A DNA stretch of 56,814 nt from Prevotella sp. Lineage in GTDB: Bacteria > Bacteroidota > Bacteroidia > Bacteroidales > Bacteroidaceae. This document shows positions 34,370 to 40,939 of the stretch, in pieces. Position 1 is the first letter of the stretch; the number at the start of each line of letters is the position of its first letter. Under the pieces are notes generated by a model. The model saw only the letters and a program-made list of their open reading frames with translations. It was not told where the DNA came from and made no database searches. Made by a program: the position numbers and the translations under genes. The stretch spans positions 1 through 56,814 of the forward strand of contig JAFVEE010000018.1 of assembly GCA_017478085.1 (NCBI GenBank), given 5' to 3'.

Positions 34370-34942
34370 ATGGATACAGAAATGAGAAACAAACTGGAAC
34401 AGGAGGCCTGCTTCCTCCACATCGCTATACCATACGACAAAGACGATGAGTTGATAACCTTCGACGACGGACTGATGACCGAGTTGGAATGTGACGAGGA
34501 GTTCGTGCCGCCCATGCTCAATGCCGAGGACCAGCTATTGGAGTTCCTCATTGACCTGAAAGAACGCAAGGTCGTTGGCTGGAACTATGAAGACGGTTAT
34601 CTCCGCCTATGGGCCAAGGTATGCGATGCTGGCACCTACACGCTGATGGACGCAGAGAAGAATCCCCTCTGCCAGATTTGCGGCTATGTGCCCAACAAAC
34701 TGATTCCCCCATTAGAAAAAGGCTTCGGCGACTACATCGAACTGGCCATCGAGGCCGACGGTACCGTAAACGATTGGCCCGCCACTCCAGACCTCTCCGA
34801 GTTCATAGAAGAAGGCCAAGCACCAAAGTCCGTCAAGACCAACAAATGGCATCGCGCCGAGAAAGCCCTTTGGCGTGTCAAGGACCTGCACTTGAACAAG
34901 GAAGAAACCGCTTGGCTAATAGAGCAATTGCAGTCTGTATAG
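34370..34942 (+). CDS. Gene X: unknown protein coupled to fic
   Basis: The frame encodes 190 residues. I do not recognise the family. It is acidic, without signal peptide or membrane segment. Conserved-looking stretches are 'LHIAIPYDKDDELITFDDGL' near the N-terminus, 'RLWAKVCDAGTYTLMDAEKN' in the middle and 'WRVKDLHLNKEETAWLIEQL' at the C-terminus. It starts 9 nt after fic, so it is co-translated. A second, internally deleted copy lies directly after the TOPRIM gene at 37023, overlapping its stop. Presence behind two unrelated effector genes suggests a partner or modulator (for example an antitoxin-like role), but nothing in the sequence shows a mechanism. Confidence 0.75.
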   Translation: MDTEMRNKLEQEACFLHIAIPYDKDDELITFDDGLMTELECDEEFVPPMLNAEDQLLEFLIDLKERKVVGWNYEDGYLRLWAKVCDAGTYTLMDAEKNPLCQICGYVPNKLIPPLEKGFGDYIELAIEADGTVNDWPATPDLSEFIEEGQAPKSVKTNKWHRAEKALWRVKDLHLNKEETAWLIEQLQSV

Positions 34943-34962
34943 TGCGCCCATTCATTTCCCAA

Positions 34963-35027
34963 AGCTAAGTATCATATTAACGCATGCTAACTATTATGTT
35001 TAGCCATCGTAAGTATGATACTTAGCT
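34963..35027. repeat. 14-bp inverted repeat between the two modules
   Basis: AGCTAAGTATCATA (34963-34976) and TATGATACTTAGCT (35014-35027) are perfect inverted copies 37 nt apart. No T-run follows, so a simple terminator is unlikely. The left arm's AGCTAAGT recurs at 37316-37323, just after the second X copy, exactly where similarity between the two modules ends. Confidence 0.85.
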
Positions 35028-35086
35028 GTTGTAAAATAGTCTTTACATAAGCGGCACCATTCAATTTTGCCCCATTTAGCGTTTTT

Positions 35087-35170
35087 TGCACAGAAAGGAT
35101 GTGCGTTCTCCCGGAAATTGTGTAACTTTGCCGCAAAGTTTTTATTACCGTATGGCAGAGAATCTAAAAA
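35087..35170 (+). repeat. Promoter-plus-start repeat, copy 2 (in front of the AAA gene)
   Basis: Near copy of 33261-33347. It includes the -7 element TAACTTTG (35123-35130) and the first codons of fic. It now drives the AAA ATPase gene at 35196. Confidence 0.9.
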
Positions 35171-35184
35171 CAAATAGAAATTAA
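35152..35184 (+). pseudogene. Remnant of a fic start (10 codons)
   Basis: ATG GCA GAG AAT CTA AAA encodes MAENLK, identical to the start of the Fic protein, then four unrelated codons and TAA. It lies 11 nt before the ATG of the AAA gene, so it could act as a leader minigene, but its origin is a replaced fic gene. Confidence 0.8.
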
Positions 35185-35195
35185 GCAGTAAAAAT

Positions 35196-36317
35196 ATGAT
35201 TAGCGACATTACTATAGAAAACTTCAAATCTGTTTTGAATGTGAGTCTCCCACTTGGCAGATTCAATCTCCTGATCGGTGCTAACGGCTGCGGCAAGTCC
35301 AATATTCTTGAAGGGATTGCTCTGGGGGCTGCCGCCAGTTCCGACAAACTGGATTATGAGTATTTTGCCAACCGTGGCATTCGTGTTGTTGAACCACGGT
35401 TTATGTTGCCTGCGTTTGAAGATACGGTTGCTAATTCGATTCAAATAGGTGTAAAGGACAAAGAAGGATACCCAACAGTCTTTGACATTCGTTATGATAA
35501 TAATGCCAAGCCGGCAAGATGGGTCAATGACAATGAATTTGATATGGAGGAAGATGCACAATCAGACGATATAGACCAGACAAATAATAAGGAGAACAAG
35601 GATGATATCCTAAAATTTGTAGTTCGGGGAAACAAGTTGTTTGCTATACCTACTAATGCAGATTTAAACACATTTTTAATTTATTCTCTTGAAGAGTCGA
35701 AACTCCGTAGGGCGGACGATTCCAATCGAACTTACCCTATGGGGCGTCATGGTGAAGGTCTGTTCGCATATTTGAAGGATTTGTCACAAAGGCCTGAAGG
35801 CGTTGATTTCTTTAATGAGATTAAGGAAAATCTAAAAGTCCTTGACTGGTTCGATGATATGCAAGTTCCTTCTGGCCAGTTGTCCATGGAGTTTAACTTG
35901 AAACTTAAAGACAGTTACTTGGCAGAGACTATCAACACCTTTGACCAACGGAGTACAAACGAAGGGTTCCTTTATTTGCTCTTCTATCTTACGCTTGTCA
36001 TATCAGACGAGACCCCGAAATTTTTTGCAATAGAGAATATTGACACTGCTTTCAATCCAAAACTTTGTCGTGAAGTAACCCGTCGGCTAATAGAACTGGC
36101 ACGTAAGCATGACAAACAGATTATAGCTACCACCCATAATGCTGCCGTGCTCGATGGAATGAACATCTTTGAAGATGATGTTCGTCTGCATGTTGTTCGT
36201 CGTACCATTGACGGATATACTAAGACGAACAGGGTTGTCCTGAAAGATGAAATGTCAATGCCCCTCTCTGAGGCATGGGTGAAAGGATATATTGGTGGCC
36301 TGCCTGATAACTTCTAA
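35196..36317 (+). CDS. AAA family ATPase (RecF/OLD-like, AAA_15/21 type)
   Basis: The frame encodes 373 residues. It opens 'ITIENFKSVLNVSLPLGRFN', the start of RecF/SMC-like ATPases. Walker A 'GANGCGKSN' is at 28-36, Walker B-like 'FFAIENIDTAFNP' (Glu after a hydrophobic strand) at about 275-287, and the switch His is in 'IIATTHNAAVLDG'. The region between carries an acidic insert ('EEDAQSDDIDQTNNKENKDD'). It is followed after 13 nt by a TOPRIM-like gene. ATPase plus TOPRIM pairs of this type are split OLD-like or PARIS-like anti-phage systems. The AT-rich codon use differs from the flanking GC-rich PUL genes, which suggests transfer. Confidence 0.85.
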   Translation: MISDITIENFKSVLNVSLPLGRFNLLIGANGCGKSNILEGIALGAAASSDKLDYEYFANRGIRVVEPRFMLPAFEDTVANSIQIGVKDKEGYPTVFDIRYDNNAKPARWVNDNEFDMEEDAQSDDIDQTNNKENKDDILKFVVRGNKLFAIPTNADLNTFLIYSLEESKLRRADDSNRTYPMGRHGEGLFAYLKDLSQRPEGVDFFNEIKENLKVLDWFDDMQVPSGQLSMEFNLKLKDSYLAETINTFDQRSTNEGFLYLLFYLTLVISDETPKFFAIENIDTAFNPKLCREVTRRLIELARKHDKQIIATTHNAAVLDGMNIFEDDVRLHVVRRTIDGYTKTNRVVLKDEMSMPLSEAWVKGYIGGLPDNF

Positions 36318-36330
36318 AAAGAACACGACT

Positions 36331-37026
36331 ATGTCTTCAATTGCTTTAATTTGTGAGGGAGTATCAGAAATTAAAATCCTCTCCTATATCATCAACCGCT
36401 ATATGAGTGATGATGTAGTGGTGAATGCTATTCAGCCTTCATTGAAAACCGCCCATGGCCAGGAAAAACAGGACGAGGAAGGCGGGTGGTTGCAGGTTCT
36501 TAACCATTGTACCGATGAAGTTGTCAAAGACGTGATGGCAGCGAATGAATATCTTGTCATCCAGATAGACACGGATGCTTGCATCCAAACAAACTACGAT
36601 GTAGACATTTACGATAAGGACCATAAGAAAGTCTCTGATAATATCTTGTATGAGCGAGTTTGCACACGACTAAAACAGAATATAAGCGAAGACACCTGGA
36701 GCAAGTATTCCGACAGGATTCTGTTTGCCATCTGTTTCAATGAGACAGAGTGTTGGCTCCTTCCTCTCTATTACGAGAACGATGCCAAGAAGCGTTGTGC
36801 CACCAGCAACAGCATCTATATCCTGAACCAGAAACTTCAGAAAGATGGCTTTGGCATCCCCGAGAAAGCCAAAAACTCTCCAGAAGCCGTCAACGTTTAT
36901 CAGCAAATTCTGAAAAAGATGAAGCGGAAAGACATTCCGAGAATTGCTCAATACAACTATGGCTTTCAGAAGTTCGTGGAACAACTGGAAACTATTAAGG
37001 ACGATATTGAAGAAGAATCCTTATGA
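36331..37026 (+). CDS. TOPRIM-like protein, partner of the AAA ATPase
   Basis: The frame encodes 231 residues from the ATG at 36331 (MSSIALICEG); an ATG at 36292 lies inside the AAA gene. TOPRIM features: a first strand followed by Glu ('IALICEGVSEIKIL') and the DxD motif ('LVIQIDTDACI', about 72-82), the metal-binding residues of OLD-type nucleases and of DUF4276/RloB-like proteins. 'FAICFNETECWLLPLYY' resembles the middle region of the DUF4276 group. With the preceding AAA gene it probably forms an NTP-controlled nuclease or effector complex in phage defence (inference). Its stop overlaps the ATG of the deleted X copy (ATGA), the usual sign of translational coupling. Confidence 0.72.
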   Translation: MSSIALICEGVSEIKILSYIINRYMSDDVVVNAIQPSLKTAHGQEKQDEEGGWLQVLNHCTDEVVKDVMAANEYLVIQIDTDACIQTNYDVDIYDKDHKKVSDNILYERVCTRLKQNISEDTWSKYSDRILFAICFNETECWLLPLYYENDAKKRCATSNSIYILNQKLQKDGFGIPEKAKNSPEAVNVYQQILKKMKRKDIPRIAQYNYGFQKFVEQLETIKDDIEEESL

Positions 37027-37294
37027 ATACAGAACTGAGAAGCAAACTGGTCTACATAGCCATACCATACGACAAAGACGATGAGCTGATAACCTTCGAT
37101 GATGGGCTGATGGCACCATGAACGGTTGGCCCGCCACTCCCGACCTCTTCGAGTTCTTAGAGGAAGGTCAAGCACCAAAGCCTGTCAAGACCAACAAATG
37201 GCATTGCGCCAAGGAAGCCCTTTGGCGTGTCAAGGACTTACATTTGAACAAAGAAGAAACCACTTGGCTGATAGAACAATTGCAGTCTGTATAG
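37023..37294 (+). pseudogene. Internally deleted second copy of gene X
   Basis: The first 32 codons (37023-37121) match the X N-terminus ('YIAIPYDKDDELITFDDGL') and end at TGA. A second frame from 37118 gives 58 residues matching the X C-terminus ('WPATPDLFEFLEEGQAPK', 'WLIEQLQSV'). About 280 bp of the middle are missing, with the junction near GG(C/T)ACC, a short sequence present at both ends in the intact copy. Both halves keep high identity, so the deletion is recent. The small C-terminal frame might still be translated. Confidence 0.85.
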
Positions 37295-37327
37295 TGTAGC
37301 CACGTCACTTCCAAAAGCTAAGTGTAA

Positions 37328-37690
37328 TCCTTAATTATCTGGGATACCTATTCATCATTTGCCAATACAGAAGGAGGAATTATACTGCTTGGAGTCGTGG
37401 AAGAGAATGATTACTCGCTTTCTGTGAAGGGTGTTGAGGATTCACACAAACGTCCGTTTTGGCGAAGGTGACCCAGATTTGTTTGATATTTGTAAATCGG
37501 AACTCGATACACATCCTGAATACCAAGTTACTTATGCTCCCTCACGCACAACATTGACTATAGACATGAGTAAAATGACACAGACGGAGCGGACGATAAA
37601 GAAAAAATGGACGATAATGACAAGGTGGACGATAAAAGCGGACGATAGTTATTGACTACATTCGTAGAAATGGTGAAGGTTCCTGAACAA
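37328..37690 (+). pseudogene. Remnant of a Schlafen AlbA_2-type ATP-binding protein gene
   Basis: In one frame 37337-37430 reads 'IWDTYSSFANTEGGIILLGV' followed by 'VEENDYSLSVKGVED', the signature of the AlbA_2 DNA-binding/ATPase domain. The frame then shifts. 37431-37655 encodes 'RTTLTIDMSKMTQTE', and a third frame gives 'IDYIRRNGEGS', typical of the winged-helix end of these proteins. Between them are four GGACGATA units (37591-37646) coding DDK-type linker repeats. The 5' end is missing and starts right at the AGCTAAGT border. Not functional. Confidence 0.72.
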
Positions 37691-37860
37691 GGAAGAAGAA
37701 ACGAAGGAAATAGATGACGTGCCAGAGTCGTTGGATTGGTGAAACAAAATGATTGACTTTCTTTGATAAACAAAGCGACCAAAGGTCGAGCGGCAAACGG
37801 ATATGGAACAAAACAGAAATAATCCTCCGTGGAAAGCGTAGACAACATTTCGTAGCATCA

Positions 37861-37926
37861 TGAACGAAATTTTGCATGATTTGAAACAATTGTTACATAC
37901 GGAATGGTCGTAAAAGCGTAATTTTG
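37861..37926 (+). promoter_or_regulatory. Promoter and operator half-site of the LamG-GH32 gene
   Basis: TGAACGA (37861-37867), the palindrome AACAATTGTT (37875-37884) and the -7 element TAATTTTG (37919-37926). The TGAACGA arm and an AACA/TGTT core also occur in the operator at 25331-25393. The leader contains AAAAAGGAG, an unusually good Shine-Dalgarno for this phylum. Confidence 0.6.
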
Positions 37927-37949
37927 CACCGAAAAAGGAGATAAGAAGC

Positions 37950-40274
37950 ATGAAACTACAAGCATTACTACTTACAACGGCCAGCCTTTTAGCAGTTACA
38001 GGCGTGCAGGCACAGACGGCGGCACATTTCGACATGTCGCTTACCGATGGTGGCAAGATTACGGAGACGGTGACGCAAGCGCAATATGCGGTGAGCTCAC
38101 AGCTGACACCTTTCACCGTGGAGGGCCCCGACGGCGCGGCATTGCGCTTCGATGGTTATTCTAATTATGTGAAGGCAGGACTGCCCGCTGGCTCGCTGAG
38201 CACAGAGGCCATGACGCTGAGCGTGGTGCTGGCTGCCGAGACCTACCCGATGATGAAGGTCGATGTGGCCGAGGACACACCCACCTACGGCACTATCTGC
38301 GGCAATCTTGACGGCAAGCAGGGCTTTGCCCTTCAGCTGTCGTCGCAGGGCGACCTGCGCTTTCAGTTCGGCTCGGCCTACGCCAACGGCTACCTGTTTA
38401 CGATTGACGGGTCGAAGAAACTGCCCCGTGGTCAGTGGGCTGTGGTGACGGCAGTGCTCAGTAAGACAGCCAACAGCGCCAAGCTCTATCTGAATGGCGA
38501 AGAGATAGGCACCAGCCGCATGAGCCGATCGGACATTGCGCACGCTACGGCAGACTTCTATATCGGAAAGGATGCTACGGATGTGAAGTCGGGGCCGTTC
38601 CTGATCAACACCTTCTGCGGACTGATTGATGACATCAGCATCAGTAATGAGGCCTCCCTCAACCCCTCCCAAGGAGTGGAGTGGACTACGCAGCCTGATT
38701 TTAGCTACCCAGCCTCACGCTATACAGAGAGTCTTTGGCGCCCTCAGTACCACGCTATGCCCTCGGGCTCCTGGACCAACGAGACCCACGGCATGCTGTA
38801 TAGCGGCGGGCGCTACCACCTGTTCTTCCAGAAGAATGCCAACGGCCCCTATATGTCGCGCCTGCACTGGGGCCACATCAGCAGCGAGAACCTCTACCTG
38901 TGGCGCGACGAGCCCATTGCCATTGCTCCCGGCGAGGCCTACGACCTGAAAGGCTGCTGGAGCGGCTGCGTCTATGAGGAAAATGGTACACCTTATATAT
39001 TATATACGGCTGTAGACAATGCCCGCGCCACCATTGCACAGGCCAAGGCCCTCGATGCCGACTTGACCGGATGGGAGAAGCAGGGCATCGTGATCAATGG
39101 CCGCCCCGCAGGACTGAGCGACGACTTCCGCGACCCCTACTACTTTGAGGCAAACGGGCAGCACTACGTCATCGTGGGCACCAGCAAGAATGGGGTAGGG
39201 GCCTGCACGCTGCATAAGCGTGAGAATGGGCAGTGGACCAACGATGGCAGCATCTTCTTCCAAGGGAACACCGTCAGTCAGCACGGCACGTTCTGGGAGA
39301 TGCCCAACGTCACCCCCATGGGCGATGGCCGCTGGCTCTTCACCTGCACCCCGCTGGGCACTGCCCAGGGCGTGCGCACCCTCTGCTGGGTGGGCACCAT
39401 CGGCACCGACGGGAAATTCACCCCCACCACCGATATGCAGTATCTGGAGATGGGCGGCATCAGCCGCGACGGCTACGGCCTGCTCTCGCCCACCATTCTT
39501 CCCTCTCACCTCTCATCACTCACCTCTCACCTCCTAATCGGCATCGTGCCCGACAAGTTGCCCACCCAGACCAACTACGAGATGGGCTGGGCCCACAACT
39601 ACTCGCTGCCCCGCGAAATATCGCTGGATGCCGACGGCACGCTCATTCAAAAGCCCTACAGCGGACTGACCGCCATGCGCACCGAGACCACCATAGGCAA
39701 GACGCTGCTGCTGAACGGCCCTGAGTCGCTGGCACCCGTCAGCGGCCGCCAGATAGAGCTGCTGGGCGAGTTCACCGTTGCCAGCGGCAGCACCTGCGGC
39801 TTCCGCTTCCTGAAGTCGGCTGGCCAGCAGGCTACGCTTTCCTACGATGCCGCCACGGGCTTGCTCACGCTCGACCTCACCGCGCTCAGCCGCACCGCCA
39901 ACGATGCCGGTTCCTACAATGGCATTTACGCTGCAGCCCTGCCCGTGAAGGTGAATGCAGGCGAGAAGCTCACCCTGCACGTCTACTTAGACGGCTCTAT
40001 TGCCGACATCTTCGTGTGCGACCGCTGGGCCTTCTCGGTGCGCCTCTTCCCCAATGGTGGCAGCGGCGTGGAGGCCGAGGCCTTCGCCACCCTGCCCACC
40101 GAAGCCACCCTGCACGCCTGGACGCTCAGTGCCAGTCAGCAGTCACTGGGCATCGTTAACGTTCAGCGCCTGGCACCCAGCGAAGAATGTTACGACCTGC
40201 AAGGACGCCGCGTGCAGGGCGAGCCCCGCCAGGGACTGTATATCAAGAACGGAAAGAAGTATGTTGCTCGCTGA
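37950..40274 (+). CDS. Secreted LamG + GH32-type protein with type IX-like tail
   Basis: The frame encodes 774 residues with a signal peptide (MKLQALLLTTASLLAVTGVQ-AQ). A LamG-like jelly roll is at about 25-235 and the GH32 five-bladed propeller at about 255-560. Expected GH32 motifs: 'DDFRDPYYF' (RDP, transition-state Asp) and 'GTFWEMPNVTPM' (the E of the EC/EMP acid motif) are present. The nucleophile motif WMNDPNG reads 'WTNETHG', with Glu in place of Asp. A GH32 C-terminal beta-sandwich follows, then 'YDLQGRRVQGEPRQGLYIK', a type IX-like tail. A CT-rich mini-repeat (39497-39538) codes 'PSHLSSLTSHLLIG'. It is part of the fructan regulon by position and promoter. Its end overlaps the DUF1573 gene by 14 nt. 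Confidence 0.82.
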   Translation: MKLQALLLTTASLLAVTGVQAQTAAHFDMSLTDGGKITETVTQAQYAVSSQLTPFTVEGPDGAALRFDGYSNYVKAGLPAGSLSTEAMTLSVVLAAETYPMMKVDVAEDTPTYGTICGNLDGKQGFALQLSSQGDLRFQFGSAYANGYLFTIDGSKKLPRGQWAVVTAVLSKTANSAKLYLNGEEIGTSRMSRSDIAHATADFYIGKDATDVKSGPFLINTFCGLIDDISISNEASLNPSQGVEWTTQPDFSYPASRYTESLWRPQYHAMPSGSWTNETHGMLYSGGRYHLFFQKNANGPYMSRLHWGHISSENLYLWRDEPIAIAPGEAYDLKGCWSGCVYEENGTPYILYTAVDNARATIAQAKALDADLTGWEKQGIVINGRPAGLSDDFRDPYYFEANGQHYVIVGTSKNGVGACTLHKRENGQWTNDGSIFFQGNTVSQHGTFWEMPNVTPMGDGRWLFTCTPLGTAQGVRTLCWVGTIGTDGKFTPTTDMQYLEMGGISRDGYGLLSPTILPSHLSSLTSHLLIGIVPDKLPTQTNYEMGWAHNYSLPREISLDADGTLIQKPYSGLTAMRTETTIGKTLLLNGPESLAPVSGRQIELLGEFTVASGSTCGFRFLKSAGQQATLSYDAATGLLTLDLTALSRTANDAGSYNGIYAAALPVKVNAGEKLTLHVYLDGSIADIFVCDRWAFSVRLFPNGGSGVEAEAFATLPTEATLHAWTLSASQQSLGIVNVQRLAPSEECYDLQGRRVQGEPRQGLYIKNGKKYVAR

Positions 40275-40866
40275 CACCCTCGTCGTGCTCGGGCTGGCCA
40301 CCGTCAGTCTGGGCACCATCAGCGAGGCCGACGGCCCCGTGGAGCGCACCTTCAGGCTGCGCAATGCCGGTACGGGCAGCGTGGCCCTGCAGCAGGGCTA
40401 CACCTCGTGCGGGTGCACCACCATCAGCTTTGCTCAGGGAAAGACCGTGGCTCCCGGCGATACCACGAGCGTCACCCTGCGCTTCAATCCGCGCGGCAAG
40501 GGCGGCGAGTTCCTGGAAACGGCCACCCTGGTCTATGGCCCTGGTCGTGGGGAGCGCGTGCGGCTCTCGTTAGAGGGCACGTGCCAGAGCAGCGAGGAGT
40601 CGCTGCTGCGCCAGTTCCCCATCAGCCTGTCAGACAGTCTGCGCCTCTCGGCCAGCCACTTCGATCTGGGCGTGATGAGCGTAGGCCAGACCCAGGAGCG
40701 CGGCATCGTGGTGCTGCATCGCAGTAGTCAGGGCGACCGTCAGGAGCGCGTGCCCGTCACGTTCACCGTCACCCCGCAGACGCCCAAGGGCCTACAGCAC
40801 ATTGAGAGGCCTCTGCTCATAGGCGGCCAGCGCGTCGTCGTCACACTTGATGTCATGGTGAAATGA
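40261..40866 (+). CDS. DUF1573 protein overlapping the GH32 gene
   Basis: The frame encodes 201 residues from the ATG at 40261, inside the last five codons of the GH32 gene and in another frame. The DUF1573 Ig-like pattern is clear: 'VSLGTISEADGPVERTFRLR', 'GYTSCGCTTISF' with the conserved C-G-C, and 'VTLRFNPRGKGGEFLETATL'. A second half-domain is 'HFDLGVMSVGQTQERGIVVL'. Family members are normally exported, but here only 12 residues precede the domain, and 'MLLADTLVVLGLATVSLG' is at best a poor signal. Either the original start was lost to the GH32 junction or the protein stays in the cell. Role in fructan use unknown. Confidence 0.75.
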   Translation: MLLADTLVVLGLATVSLGTISEADGPVERTFRLRNAGTGSVALQQGYTSCGCTTISFAQGKTVAPGDTTSVTLRFNPRGKGGEFLETATLVYGPGRGERVRLSLEGTCQSSEESLLRQFPISLSDSLRLSASHFDLGVMSVGQTQERGIVVLHRSSQGDRQERVPVTFTVTPQTPKGLQHIERPLLIGGQRVVVTLDVMVK

Positions 40867-40906
40867 TTGTTTTTCAGGATAACATTTTGCAGTTTGCCGA
40901 ATAATT

Positions 40907-40938
40907 GCTATCTTTGCTGCCACAAAAGCAAAGATAGC
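40907..40938. promoter_or_regulatory. Self-inverted promoter of the PBP-TM-AraC gene
   Basis: GCTATCTTTGCT (40907-40918) and AGCAAAGATAGC (40927-40938) are perfect inverted copies 8 nt apart. Each contains TATCTTTG, so both strands carry a -7 element, and the ATG at 40940 follows directly. On the mRNA the downstream arm would hold the ribosome-binding region. Confidence 0.65.
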
Positions 40939-40939
40939 T

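Noticed and set aside
37431-37655. Small plus-strand gene of 74 codons
   Set aside because: It is one frame of the broken AlbA_2 gene, out of frame with the parts before and after.
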